This document shows positions 1 through 7,575 of a stretch of DNA of 34,066 bases, one piece after another. The stretch's first letter is position 1, and every line of letters starts with the position of its first letter. The notes under the pieces are model-generated. The model worked only from the letters and a program-made list of their open reading frames with translations. It was not told the origin of the DNA and made no database searches. The translations under genes and the position numbers were made by a program. Source of the stretch: a virus; IMG/VR virus record IMGVR_UViG_3300021178_000011, positions 1 through 34,066 of that record; one strand, 5' to 3'.

Positions 1-127
1 TCCTTATAATTTTTGGACGTTTCTCGCTGACCCGGGCGCAGCTTCAGCAGTGGAACTGTTTAACCTCAACGGCAATTTAGCCACGCTAGCATCAAACACT
101 CGCAATTACACAAACGAACTTGCCGCA
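1..127. repeat. Terminal redundancy, left copy
   Basis: These 127 bases recur without a difference at the other end of the window (33940-34066). A reading frame runs through both copies in the same phase: the gene that starts at 33257 enters the copy at 33940 and continues at base 2. This shows that the sequence is a closed circle and that the ends are an assembly overlap. 127 is a usual maximum k-mer in short-read assemblers, so a true packaged terminal repeat is less likely. Confidence 0.95.
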
Positions 128-1231
128 GCCCACATGGAGTGCGATCACAACGGAACCGGCACACTCGCCTTATGCATCGGATGGTCAGGAGAAGCGTTCA
201 ACCTTGGGAATGGAACAGTAACTCGATTAAATGGTGTCACCGCTGACGCTGGGACTTTGAACGCCGGAAACACCGGACCAATCACCGAACTAGACGCGTA
301 CTGGGCTGCCCTTTTCAATCAAGGCGGGGGCACAGTGACCAACGCCTACGGATTTCACGTTGTCTCACCCATTGGAACAACTGGAGTGTTCACAAACTAC
401 ACTGCACTCCAAATTGATTCCCTTGCTTTCAACGCGGTCCACAATCCAAACGTGCTAGCTATCAATGTGACCGATGGCAACAGCAATTTTGGGAGTGGAA
501 CGGTTACTGTCGCCAATGAGGTGTTGGGATCGGGAGGAACGGGAAGCCTCTTCATAAATCACGTGGGCTCGAATGCTGCACTTACACTGCAACTGGGCGC
601 AACCAACAACGGTTTCTATGGTTCCAGTTCGATAATCACAACGATTCAAGGCACGGATTCTGCCATCACTGATTTCTCGTTCGGTCAAACAATGCTGGCA
701 GGGGATGGATTTGGATTTTCCAGTGGGGCGGTTGGGAGTCGGGACTTGTCCCTATCTCGATCCGCTGGGGCAATTTTGAATGTCGGCTCAGGGGCGTTGG
801 GCAGCACCGCTGGCACCATGGACACTTCTCGCGTCCGAACAGGTTCTCTCACTCCTACATGCACGTTTACCTCGGGCGGCGGCACGAGCCCATCCTGCGC
901 CTTCGGTCAGGGTTCAAGTGATGCTGCCGGAACAATCATCGCAACGACTGGGACGGGGGCACCGGCAGGCACAGGAACGATCACGCTTACATTCTCGGCG
1001 GGCACAACATTCGCAGTCCATGCTTCGTCGTGCGTCTTCATGGCTAACGATGGCGGGGCTGGAACTTGGGCTGGACTTCCTGTCATGAAAAACAAGACGC
1101 CGGGCACAACCTCCGACTTATTCACGTGGACCAATCAGCCTGCCGCAACGGGAGCAAATACGATTGCTGTTCCGACTCCTCTGGCAACTTCAACGGCCTA
1201 CTGGATCGATTATCACTGTTGGGCGATTTGA
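2..1231 (+). CDS. Secreted spike/adhesin-like protein, C-terminal part (gene continues from 33257)
   Basis: This is the distal part of a gene whose first 683 bases lie at 33257-33939. Joined across the circle, it encodes about 637 aa. The GTG at 50 is only an internal codon; the frame is open from base 2. The segment is rich in Gly, Thr, Asn and Ser, with short repeats of the type NAYGFHV and NYTALQI, as in beta-helical phage fibres. It ends in a separate C-terminal unit with paired cysteines (TPTCTF, SPSCAF, SSCVF, YHCWAI). The full protein starts with a Sec signal peptide and a module shared with the protein at 1624. I infer a surface or receptor-binding role. No enzymatic motif is visible. 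It is followed after 21 bases by the small secreted protein at 1253. Confidence 0.8.
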   Translation, partial: PYNFWTFLADPGAASAVELFNLNGNLATLASNTRNYTNELAAAHMECDHNGTGTLALCIGWSGEAFNLGNGTVTRLNGVTADAGTLNAGNTGPITELDAYWAALFNQGGGTVTNAYGFHVVSPIGTTGVFTNYTALQIDSLAFNAVHNPNVLAINVTDGNSNFGSGTVTVANEVLGSGGTGSLFINHVGSNAALTLQLGATNNGFYGSSSIITTIQGTDSAITDFSFGQTMLAGDGFGFSSGAVGSRDLSLSRSAGAILNVGSGALGSTAGTMDTSRVRTGSLTPTCTFTSGGGTSPSCAFGQGSSDAAGTIIATTGTGAPAGTGTITLTFSAGTTFAVHASSCVFMANDGGAGTWAGLPVMKNKTPGTTSDLFTWTNQPAATGANTIAVPTPLATSTAYWIDYHCWAI

Positions 1232-1252
1232 AAAAGTTTTAGAGTTGAGCTG

Positions 1253-1627
1253 ATGAAAAATACGATTCTTCTCTCTATTGCGCTCTGCTCCTCCTCTCTT
1301 CTCTTCGCCAAAGACAAGAAAGAGGACAACTCACCGCCTGTCCTGACGCAGGATCAAAAAATCGAACTTTTGACACTGCAACGCGATGCAGCGATCAGAG
1401 CGGCTGAGGCGCAGCCGTACCTTCTGCGCATGCAACAGGCAAACGAACGATACCAACAAAAAGTACAGGAGAGGATGAAGGACGTAGATCAAAGCAAGTG
1501 GTCCTTAGATTTCATGACTCTCGAATTCTCAGCGGTTCCTGTACGTCCTATTCCTGGAAGTGCACTGAAAGATGCTGCGCCCATTGAGGGTAAAGGTAGC
1601 GCCAATCCGCCGACGCCTCCGAAATGA
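1253..1627 (+). CDS. Small secreted protein, helical
   Basis: A 124-aa product that starts with a signal peptide (residues 1-19, hydrophobic ILLSIALCSSSLLFA, then a charged KDKKED stretch). The middle (about 30-85) is a charged helical region with many Gln, Arg and Glu, possibly a coiled coil. The tail is rich in Pro and Gly. It lies between the two large secreted spike-like genes and its stop overlaps the next start (ATGA at 1624), so the three form one transcription unit. It could be a chaperone or connector for the spikes, but that is only context. I recognise no family. Confidence 0.75.
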   Translation: MKNTILLSIALCSSSLLFAKDKKEDNSPPVLTQDQKIELLTLQRDAAIRAAEAQPYLLRMQQANERYQQKVQERMKDVDQSKWSLDFMTLEFSAVPVRPIPGSALKDAAPIEGKGSANPPTPPK

Positions 1628-2787
1628 GATTCTTTCGCCATCTCGTGTTGCTTGCTCTTTTGGTGCTGCCAGCTGCGGCACAATTCACCACCGTAACCGG
1701 CACCGTCACAGACCCCAACGGCCTGCCCTATGCGCAGGGCACCATCTCATCTACGCTGGTCTCGAGCGGCTCTCCCACGCTGAGCGGCTTCGCTTACAGT
1801 CCGCCAACGCAACCCACAGGCCTCGATCGCAGCGGAAAATTCACCCTGCGCCTGGGCGACAACACCGTGCTCTCTCCCGGGGGTAGCACGTGGAGCTTCC
1901 ATGTGTGTTCGGCGGTTGGGACGGTGGCGCCCGACTTCGGCAAAGGGCCGGTCTGCTTCGATGTCACAGGGGTAACCATTTCGAGCTCTTCGCAGGATAT
2001 CGGCGTAACTTTGACCGCGGCGGCGCTGGCACTGACGGCGAACTTTGGCTCGAGCGGCTCAATCACGGCCGTGACGGTGCCCGAAATCAATGCCATCTAC
2101 CAGATCGCGCAAGGCGGTCCGGTTGGCTTCGGTTCGGTCTGTCCCGGCAATATCGGATTTGCGACAGGCACAGGCAGCACTCAGGTACTCCCGACCGCTA
2201 CGAGGCGCGCGGGGATCACTTATTTCATCACCCCGGCTGCTTCCACTTCCACCGTGGTCGGGATGGACTGCGGCCAAAATGGCAACAACTCACTCTTCCC
2301 TATCGTCGGCTGGAATCACTACACCACACAATTCTCGATTGGATCGCTTACCAATGCCCGATATTGGCTTGGGCTGGCCACCTGGAACATTGGCAGTGGG
2401 CTAGGGACAAACAGCGTCAACATCCTGAACACCACGAAGTTTGCCACGGACACACCCGCCAGCAACACGATTGGATTCCGCTTCTCAAGCGGAACGGACA
2501 CCACCTGGAAAGCGGTCACCGTTACCGCTGGCGGAAGCTCGACAATCGTCGACACATCGGTGACAGCGGACACAAACTTTCACATCTTCGAAATGACGAA
2601 CAACCTGACGGGGACTGCCATTCAATTTCTGATCGATGGCGTCGTGGTGGCTACCATCACGACCAACATACCGCCGGGCGTGCAAACTAGTGACGGACTG
2701 GCCGACATCTTCTGGACAGGTGACAACAAAAACACCGTCACCAGTCCATCGGCCACTTTCTACATGGCCCAGCTCACACTAAAGTAG
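1624..2787 (+). CDS. Secreted adhesin-like protein with lectin-like C-terminus
   Basis: A 387-aa product. Residues 1-19 are a signal peptide ending in PAAAQ. Residues about 20-150 are a beta-rich module beginning QFTTVTGTVTDPNGLPYA, closely similar to the module in the gene that starts at 33257 (same PTQPTGL, LSPGGSTWSF and GKGPV blocks). The rest differs: residues 180-387 look like a concanavalin/LamG-type sandwich, with NFHIFEM, IQFLIDGVVVATI and a terminal ATFYMAQL strand. I infer a second surface-binding protein made from the same export and anchor module with a different binding domain. It is the last gene of the plus arm and ends 7 bases before the convergent minus arm. Confidence 0.8.
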   Translation: MRFFRHLVLLALLVLPAAAQFTTVTGTVTDPNGLPYAQGTISSTLVSSGSPTLSGFAYSPPTQPTGLDRSGKFTLRLGDNTVLSPGGSTWSFHVCSAVGTVAPDFGKGPVCFDVTGVTISSSSQDIGVTLTAAALALTANFGSSGSITAVTVPEINAIYQIAQGGPVGFGSVCPGNIGFATGTGSTQVLPTATRRAGITYFITPAASTSTVVGMDCGQNGNNSLFPIVGWNHYTTQFSIGSLTNARYWLGLATWNIGSGLGTNSVNILNTTKFATDTPASNTIGFRFSSGTDTTWKAVTVTAGGSSTIVDTSVTADTNFHIFEMTNNLTGTAIQFLIDGVVVATITTNIPPGVQTSDGLADIFWTGDNKNTVTSPSATFYMAQLTLK

Positions 2788-2794
2788 TGGTGAC
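2788..2794. other. Convergence point of the two transcription arms
   Basis: The plus arm stops at 2787 and the minus arm stops at 2795, leaving 7 bases. I see no stem-loop with a U-tract on either strand here. Only a weak 4-bp stem (CTCG/CGAG) lies just inside the minus gene. Transcripts from both arms may therefore run into each other or end by a factor-dependent route. Confidence 0.6.
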
Positions 2795-3025
2795 CTAGCT
2801 CGGCCGCGAGATGCGTGGCGCTTCGACCTCGTCCGGAATGAAAACAATCTGCATGGTCAAGATCTTGCGGCACTCCTCGTGCGAGCACGCCACGGCAAAC
2901 GTCATCGAGTGGGGCGTGGGCCACTGGAAGGCGATGACGGCGGGGAGCTCCTTGCCGCAGTGAGGGCAGCAGGGGATGGGGATGGGGATGTTTACGTCGG
3001 GCTGGTACTTATTGGGGGTGCTCAC
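2795..3025 (-). CDS. Small zinc-finger protein
   Basis: A 76-aa product with a GTG start (3025-3023) that overlaps the stop of the ATPase gene by four bases (GTGA), which decides the start. It has CCPHCGKEL near residue 19 and a second pair CSHEEC near residue 48, a likely four-cysteine zinc ribbon. The N-terminus is Pro/Ile-rich. It is the last gene of the minus arm and directly follows the packaging-type ATPase, so it may be an accessory DNA-binding factor. No specific family is recognised. Confidence 0.75.
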   Translation of the reverse strand: MSTPNKYQPDVNIPIPIPCCPHCGKELPAVIAFQWPTPHSMTFAVACSHEECRKILTMQIVFIPDEVEAPRISRPS

Positions 3026-4095
3026 GGTTTCGCCTCTCCGCGCTCTCGGTCAAACTCTTGCACGATCGCCCGGGCGCTGTCCACGGATTCCTCGCCGCGG
3101 GCTATCGCCTCCGCGTGCAACGCGCTGCGCATCCATGCCGGCCACACGTAGGTTTTGAACATCTCCTGATCGAAGCACACAATAAATTCGCCTTTCCCCA
3201 GCGTCGCGATATCTGATCTCGACGGCCGCGGATAAAGATTTTCGGGGATGGCGTCCAATGTCTTTTCGATTTCCGAGCGCAGGCGCTGCACACCAAACAA
3301 CCACACCCGGATCTGGCTCAGCAGTACCGCACTGATGCCGGAAATGTTCTGGGAGTCAATCCAGAGGAAATTCTCGAGCGCGGCTCCCTGGCGGATGAAC
3401 TCTTCCGCGGCGTCGCGCACTGGCGATCGGCGCTGCGCCGGCGCAAACCTCCACGCCTCTGGCATGGCCACGATCGTGCGAAAGCTGTGCTGGTGCACCC
3501 ACCGGATCACGGATCGCACAATGAGCGATTGGATGTGGAACTCGTAGCGCTCCAGGTCGATCACGTTCAAGCCGAATTCCAGATCTGGTTTGGCGGAACT
3601 GGTTTTGAGTTTTGCGAGCTCTTCGATAGCGGTTTTCAGATCGTCCTGAATTTCGCCGAAGATCATTTCGCGCTGTCCAGTCGCTTTCGCGAGGGCGATG
3701 CTGACATTCTTCACCACGTCCTCGAGCGTGTCGGGCCGCGGCCACTCTGCAAAGAGCTTGGAGCCGGGCCGCCCGGCCTGGCCGGCACGACAAACGGATC
3801 GCAGGCACTGCCGCTGGAACTTGTCCCAGCGCTCCTCCGTGAGCGCTTCGCAGAGGGTCCGCACCGTGCGCCAGTCGACATGGTCCTCGTAATAAGGTGG
3901 AAGCTCGCGCGACAGGCGGAAGGAACCTTCGCCGCGCTTGGTGAGGAAGGCAATGCACTTCGAATCGGAGCGGGAGGCGCAGGCCTCGAGGGCGGTTGTC
4001 TTTCCGGCGCGCTGGGTTTGACCCACGATTACCATGTGGCCTACCGGGAGGTGCACGGGGTTCCCGGTACCGGATTCAAAGCCGAGATGGATCAC
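3022..4095 (-). CDS. HerA/FtsK-superfamily ATPase, candidate genome-packaging ATPase
   Basis: A 357-aa product with a GTG start overlapping the methylase stop (GTGA). Walker A is at residues 25-34 (GQTQRAGKTT). The Walker-B region is IVAMPEAWRFAP near 207-218, where the usual Asp-Glu pair reads Pro-Glu. A downstream IDSQN (246-250) matches the sensor Gln block of HerA-like enzymes, and NVIDLERYEFHIQ (about 177-189) is also typical. HerA/FtsK-type ATPases pump DNA, and tailless membrane-containing viruses use this class for packaging. Conjugation or plasmid-partition ATPases are alternatives, but no other conjugation gene is present. The class is firm; the packaging role is inferred from the lack of any terminase and from the virion-type plus arm. 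Confidence 0.8.
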   Translation of the reverse strand: MIHLGFESGTGNPVHLPVGHMVIVGQTQRAGKTTALEACASRSDSKCIAFLTKRGEGSFRLSRELPPYYEDHVDWRTVRTLCEALTEERWDKFQRQCLRSVCRAGQAGRPGSKLFAEWPRPDTLEDVVKNVSIALAKATGQREMIFGEIQDDLKTAIEELAKLKTSSAKPDLEFGLNVIDLERYEFHIQSLIVRSVIRWVHQHSFRTIVAMPEAWRFAPAQRRSPVRDAAEEFIRQGAALENFLWIDSQNISGISAVLLSQIRVWLFGVQRLRSEIEKTLDAIPENLYPRPSRSDIATLGKGEFIVCFDQEMFKTYVWPAWMRSALHAEAIARGEESVDSARAIVQEFDRERGEAKP

Positions 4096-5012
4096 GCGAA
4101 CATCTCCGCGTGCTCAAACAGTCGCTGCGGCGTGTGTTTGCAGGCCTGCGCATTCATCCAAACGACTTCTGTGCGGGTTTGCGCGTTCGTGTTGGCACTG
4201 CATAGGTTGCCCGCGGTCCACGACATCTTGCGCCATCCGCGGAAGAGTTCGTCGTACAACTCGCTTGGGTAGCTGGAAATGATAACCATGCCGGCGAGAT
4301 CTTTTAGGCATTCCGCGAGCTGGCGGTGGTCCTCGTCGTTCATCTCCCAGCGGTAGCGATGCTCCGGTGTGGATCCGTTGCCGGTTCGCCTGGTGCTCAT
4401 TGGATAGGGTGGATCCACATAATGCAGCGCGTCGTGACGGTCCACTTTGGGTAAAATTTCGAGTGCGTTGCGATTTTCTATCGTGACACCCTGCAGGCGA
4501 TCGACAAATGTGGAAATGTAGTTTGGGTAGTTCCTCCAGTCCGTCGCGGCCGTCGTGCCGGATCGGTTTGCGTTGTAGCGAAACCCGGTCGACATCGTGG
4601 ACGAGATGCGAGTGTTAAAACCGGCGCGGGTCGCCTTCAGGCGCGAAATGGAGTCAGAACCGAAACCCATGAATGAGCGAATGATGGTGCGGCGGGCTCG
4701 CTCGACGTCGGTGGCGCCTGGCATATAACTCAAGTCGAATTCCTCGCGGGAGAACGGAGTCACCCGCAAAAGCGCCTCGAGGTGTTTCGCCTTCACTCGG
4801 TTCTGCAGGACGCGGAACACGTTCACGACTTCGCGATCGAGGTCGTTGTAGAGTTCGCTGTAGGTCCTGGGCTTCATCATCAAGACGCTTCCGCCTCCGC
4901 CGAACACCTCGGTATAGACGCGGTGAGGTGGGAAGATTGCGAGCAGCTTGGGCGCGAGTCGAAATTTGCCTCCGTGATACCTGAGGACTGGTCGCGCTGG
5001 TACCTGCGTCAA
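4092..5012 (-). CDS. D12-class DNA adenine-N6 methyltransferase (Dam-like)
   Basis: A 306-aa product. It shows the three hallmarks of the MethyltransfD12 family: an N-terminal RYHGGKFRL block (11-19), the AdoMet-binding FGGGGS (37-42) and the catalytic DPPY at 200-203. It should transfer a methyl group from AdoMet to adenine N6. The start is a TTG (5012-5010) preceded by a strong AGGAGG five bases upstream, and the frame has no better start. No cognate restriction enzyme is recognisable, so it is probably an orphan phage methylase that protects the genome from host restriction or marks it for packaging or replication. It lies directly upstream of the ATPase, with a four-base overlap. Confidence 0.93.
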   Translation of the reverse strand: MTQVPARPVLRYHGGKFRLAPKLLAIFPPHRVYTEVFGGGGSVLMMKPRTYSELYNDLDREVVNVFRVLQNRVKAKHLEALLRVTPFSREEFDLSYMPGATDVERARRTIIRSFMGFGSDSISRLKATRAGFNTRISSTMSTGFRYNANRSGTTAATDWRNYPNYISTFVDRLQGVTIENRNALEILPKVDRHDALHYVDPPYPMSTRRTGNGSTPEHRYRWEMNDEDHRQLAECLKDLAGMVIISSYPSELYDELFRGWRKMSWTAGNLCSANTNAQTRTEVVWMNAQACKHTPQRLFEHAEMFA

Positions 5013-5078
5013 AAAGACCTCCTAAAGGCGCATCGTTTCCGGTTTTTCGGACCCGCGTAAAACCTGTGCAAAACTCAC

Positions 5079-5690
5079 CTACTTTTCTATACCTTTTTGA
5101 CGCAGGCTAGGGGGCGATTTAAGCACGCGTCGGACACTAGCCTCTGAGACTCCGACCCGCTTGGCAATCTCGCGCAGGGAGTAGCCGCGCGTCCGCAACA
5201 CTACGATCTGAACATGATCGGCCTGGATCACGGGCCGCCCGAACCGCTTGCCCTGCTCTCTGGCTCTGGCCATGCCGGCGCGAACTCTTTCCCCCAGCCG
5301 GATGCGCTCTTGCTTGGCGATCGTGGCCAGAATTCCTATGACGGCATCCTTAAAGAGCCCGCATGTGTCGAGGTACTGCTCGGTGTAGCTGCGAAACCCG
5401 ACACCGTACGACGTGAGCAAATTGAGATAGCGCAGGGTTTCGTAGGCGCCTTCACGCGTGAATCGATCGAGAGCCCAAAAGAGCACGACGTCGGCCTTGC
5501 CCTGGCTGCAGGCCAGAAACATCGCCTGCAGTTCCGGCCGGTCTGCTTTGGATCCGGTTACTTTGTCGATGTACTCGTGTACGAGCTCCCATCCCTGGCG
5601 CCGGGCGAATTCGCGCAGCTGGGCAAGCTGGTTCTCTACTTCCTGCCCCTTGTCACTGGTCGACACTCGAGCATAGAGAAAGGCTTTCAC
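5079..5690 (-). CDS. Small serine recombinase (resolvase/invertase family)
   Basis: A 203-aa product, the usual length of the family. The catalytic Ser is in YARVST (Ser10), the conserved Arg cluster is in ALDRFTREG, and a C-terminal resolvase-type helix-turn-helix follows (about 160-190: YSLREIAKRVGVSEASVRR). I chose the GTG at 5690 because it overlaps the upstream stop by four bases and has AAGGA upstream; a longer frame begins at 5762. Enzymes of this class resolve multimers or invert DNA segments, and the large serine integrases used for phage integration are much longer. On a circular genome the likely role is to resolve replication dimers. I saw no clear res site nearby. Confidence 0.9.
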   Translation of the reverse strand: MKAFLYARVSTSDKGQEVENQLAQLREFARRQGWELVHEYIDKVTGSKADRPELQAMFLACSQGKADVVLFWALDRFTREGAYETLRYLNLLTSYGVGFRSYTEQYLDTCGLFKDAVIGILATIAKQERIRLGERVRAGMARAREQGKRFGRPVIQADHVQIVVLRTRGYSLREIAKRVGVSEASVRRVLKSPPSLRQKGIEK

Positions 5691-5863
5691 GGGCGTGGTT
5701 CCTTGGCAGAATGGCGCTCTGCGCGGCTTTCGGCCACCATAGATGACTTGGAGAGTTCCCAATCGTCGGCAGGCACCAGGTTGGCTAGTTTCTTAGCGTC
5801 GCCTGCGGAGAGCGCATCAATCTCGATTGTGTATTGCCGTGTGTAGGTTACGAGGTATTTCAT
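5687..5863 (-). CDS. Small protein, unknown
   Basis: A 58-aa product starting MKYLVTYTRQYTIEI. The ATG at 5863 has AAGGGGGAAG directly upstream. The frame extends further upstream, but that extension reads like an out-of-frame translation. The C-terminus is charged (ESRAERHSAKEPRP). Its stop overlaps the resolvase start by four bases, so the two are translationally coupled. The beta-strand start followed by a helix (SAGDAKKLANLV) and an acidic DDWE segment would suit a small regulatory protein, but I recognise no family. Confidence 0.65.
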   Translation of the reverse strand: MKYLVTYTRQYTIEIDALSAGDAKKLANLVPADDWELSKSSMVAESRAERHSAKEPRP

Positions 5864-5882
5864 CTTCCCCCTTCTCTGACTA

Positions 5883-6161
5883 TCATCCGAGAATCCTCCG
5901 CCACCATGGGCGCTTGGGTGTGTGCGCTTTGCGGATTTCGAAATAGCCCAAGCTGGCCCCACCGGGATAATTTGAGTAACCACCGGTTGGCACGAGCACG
6001 AGTTCCGAATCTTCATGCTGGCGCAGGAATTCGCGCAGGAGCTCGGTCTGCGGATCGTGGGCGCGCTCATTCAGTTGAATCAAGATGGCCAGCCCGTTCC
6101 ACGTCTTCCCGATTTGTAGCGTGCTCGGGTCGTCTAAGTGCGGATCGTCGCAATAGTCCAT
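5883..6161 (-). CDS. Unknown 92-aa protein
   Basis: The frame encodes a well-formed product with WNGLAILIQLNERAHDPQ, a helix with LLREFLRQHEDSELVLV, a Gly/Tyr-rich stretch (PTGGYSNYPGGASLGYFEIRK) and a basic Trp-rich end (KRPWWRRILG). I prefer the ATG at 6161; a longer form from 6227 is possible. The first 95 bases overlap the end of the upstream gene (6067-6279) in another frame. Both frames look coding, so one start may lie further in. Function unknown. Confidence 0.6.
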   Translation of the reverse strand: MDYCDDPHLDDPSTLQIGKTWNGLAILIQLNERAHDPQTELLREFLRQHEDSELVLVPTGGYSNYPGGASLGYFEIRKAHTPKRPWWRRILG

Positions 6162-6279
6162 ACTTGTGGCTTTCCAGTAGGTCTCGCAGTTCGTATAACT
6201 CGTGCGTGCTGCGCACAATTTCGACATGCAGGGCGAGGAGCAAGGCGTCGCGCGGGCTGCGCTGGCGGGCTCTTTTCAC
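6067..6279 (-). CDS. Small helical protein, unknown
   Basis: A 70-aa product with a GTG start at 6279 that overlaps the stop of the upstream gene by four bases. It is Arg/Leu/Glu-rich (LLLALHVEIVRSTHELYELRDLLE), compatible with a short coiled coil. The C-terminal third overlaps the 92-aa gene. No domain is recognised. The case for it is the coupled start and the helical composition. Confidence 0.55.
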   Translation of the reverse strand: MKRARQRSPRDALLLALHVEIVRSTHELYELRDLLESHKYGLLRRSALRRPEHATNREDVERAGHLDSTE

Positions 6280-6464
6280 TTCATTCCTGCCATTTTCCGG
6301 AGTTCTGTCAGTTCGCGATCTTCTTCGGTCGGCTGATTGCGTATGAGTTCTTCCTGCGCGCGATACCTCCCGGTCTCGATGCCAATGGCTCTTCCCAGTG
6401 CGAAGGCAGCCGCGGCGATGAGAAAGGCAAAGAGCTGTCCGAGTGCGGCTATCAGCGGGCTCAC
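6276..6464 (-). CDS. Small single-TM protein
   Basis: A 62-aa product with a GTG start overlapping the upstream stop (GTGA). Residues 4-25 form one membrane helix (LIAALGQLFAFLIAAAAFALG), followed by a charged Glu/Arg-rich cytoplasmic-type tail (EELIRNQPTEEDRELTELRK). It is one of several tiny membrane proteins in the early arm. Possible roles include altering host membrane functions or excluding other phages, but nothing in the sequence decides this. Confidence 0.65.
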   Translation of the reverse strand: MSPLIAALGQLFAFLIAAAAFALGRAIGIETGRYRAQEELIRNQPTEEDRELTELRKMAGMK

Positions 6465-7093
6465 GGCTGCACCCCCGGCGGCGGGTCCGTGGGCTTGCGC
6501 GGGTCGGGCAGGATGGCGCGGGCCTTGCGCTTGGGCTTCGGTGGCTCTTCCGGCGTCGCTGCTTTCGGAATCAGATCGTGGTCACCATCATGGTCGACGA
6601 AGAGTGTGCATCCGGGGAATGGGCAGAGGCGCGTCACTTCCTCCTGGCACTTCTCCGGCGCAGGTGCTGGTTCTTCGGCGAGTTTCTCGAGGTTTGCGGC
6701 GCTCAGGTCGCTTACGCTGGGCTCTGGCGCCGTCGACTCGGCGAGCGGAAACTGAATCGTTTCCTGCTTCTCTTCCCATGACATGTCGTGGGTTTCTACC
6801 AGTTCGTTGCGGTCCATCCGGAAATAGGATTTCTTGCCGGGCTCGGGATGGTCGTAGCGGATGTCGCAGCCGATTTGTGCGGTTTCTCCGCCCTTGTTGT
6901 AGCGCTTGGCGTGGCTCGCGACATCGGCCGAGAGTTTTTTTATGCGCTCATTGAAAGCGGCATCGGAGACTTTCTTCTCGGTTTCTACGCCTTCTAGGTC
7001 GCTGATCGCTTGCGCCATCTGCTGCGCGGTGGTGGTGAGCTCTTCCGGGGCGTACTTCTCAAAAATTGCGAGTGTGATGCTGTCGGATCTCAT
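6461..7093 (-). CDS. Unknown 210-aa protein with C-terminal Cys/His motif
   Basis: The start at 7093 (MRSDSITLAIFEKYAPEEL) has AGAGGAG nine bases upstream and overlaps the upstream stop by four bases; the longer frame to 7147 is not supported. The N-terminal half is helical and charged (VASHAKRYNKGGETAQIG). The middle is acidic and Pro-rich. Near residue 165 comes CPFPGCTLFVDHDGDHD, a C-x4-C/H-x3-H pattern of the kind that binds zinc in many small phage proteins. The end is Lys/Pro-rich. Function unknown. Confidence 0.7.
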   Translation of the reverse strand: MRSDSITLAIFEKYAPEELTTTAQQMAQAISDLEGVETEKKVSDAAFNERIKKLSADVASHAKRYNKGGETAQIGCDIRYDHPEPGKKSYFRMDRNELVETHDMSWEEKQETIQFPLAESTAPEPSVSDLSAANLEKLAEEPAPAPEKCQEEVTRLCPFPGCTLFVDHDGDHDLIPKAATPEEPPKPKRKARAILPDPRKPTDPPPGVQP

Positions 7094-7257
7094 GCGGTGT
7101 GCTCCTCTCGTGCGGCTACTCTGCGGATGTCTTGCTCGGCTCTCCATTCGGCCGTTTCCCTGCTAAGGTTCCCCATAAATTCGATGATCGCGGCGCGTTC
7201 GCTCCACAATTCCAGCCATCTGGCGGGCCAGCGGTCGCGACTGAGGGGAAGGTTCAC
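7090..7257 (-). CDS. Small Trp/Arg-rich protein
   Basis: A 55-aa frame, starting GTG at 7257 and ending with a four-base overlap onto the next start at 7093. The product is helical and charged, with five Trp (RWPARWLELWSERAA, ETAEWRAEQDIRRVAAREE). Upstream pairing to the ribosome is weak. Support comes from the coupled stop, the natural composition and its place in an otherwise gapless gene string. No family is recognised. Confidence 0.5.
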   Translation of the reverse strand: MNLPLSRDRWPARWLELWSERAAIIEFMGNLSRETAEWRAEQDIRRVAAREEHTA

Positions 7258-7273
7258 GGCTCAGTCGTCCCAT

Positions 7274-7384
7274 CTAGCTGCCGATTGAATTCTCGTATTC
7301 AAAGTCGGCGAAAACCTCTGCCGAAATGCCCCAAACGGTGAGCACCAAACAAATCGCGAGAGTGATCCATCCAAAAATCTTCAT
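7274..7384 (-). CDS. 36-aa membrane or secreted peptide
   Basis: The ATG at 7384 overlaps the upstream stop (ATGA) and the frame ends with TAG at 7274. Residues 4-25 are hydrophobic (FGWITLAICLVLTVWGISAEVF), followed by a short acidic tail (ADFEYENSIGS). This is either a one-pass membrane peptide or a signal peptide with a tiny mature part. Its size suits a phage accessory membrane peptide. Confidence 0.5.
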   Translation of the reverse strand: MKIFGWITLAICLVLTVWGISAEVFADFEYENSIGS

Positions 7385-7575
7385 CGGCTGAGCCTCACAA
7401 TCACATCCAGCAAAAAATCGACGTCCACGGCGCTAACCATGAAGCGGTTCGCCCGATCGCGCGCGATCCGGAACAGCCTCTTGCGCTCTTCGTCGCTGAG
7501 GGGCAAACTGCGGGCCGGGGTGGCGGGCTCGGTGGCACTCCTGGCAACTCCATAAGACTCCGGCGCTCGTGTCAT
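7381..7575 (-). CDS. Small helical protein, unknown
   Basis: A 64-aa product from the ATG at 7575, which has GGAG nine bases upstream. A longer frame to 7674 is Ser/Thr-rich and less convincing. The C-terminal half is a clear helix (LSDEERKRLFRIARDRANRF) followed by a hydrophobic end (VDFLLDVIVRLSR). The first 143 bases overlap the end of the HNH gene (7433-7789) in another frame. Function unknown. Confidence 0.55.
   Translation of the reverse strand: MTRAPESYGVARSATEPATPARSLPLSDEERKRLFRIARDRANRFMVSAVDVDFLLDVIVRLSR

Noticed and set aside
50-1231. Independent gene starting at GTG 50
   Set aside because: The frame is open before 50 and continues the gene from 33257 across the circular join.
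1890-2690. 266-aa frame inside the lectin-like gene
   Set aside because: Shadow frame rich in Arg, His and Trp; the other frame has a signal peptide and a module with a paralogue.
3487-4272. 261-aa plus-strand frame
   Set aside because: Antisense to the ATPase and methylase genes, both of which have clear motifs.
5079-5690. Phage integrase
   Set aside because: Length and domain layout are those of a small resolvase/invertase; the C-terminal domains of large serine integrases are absent.
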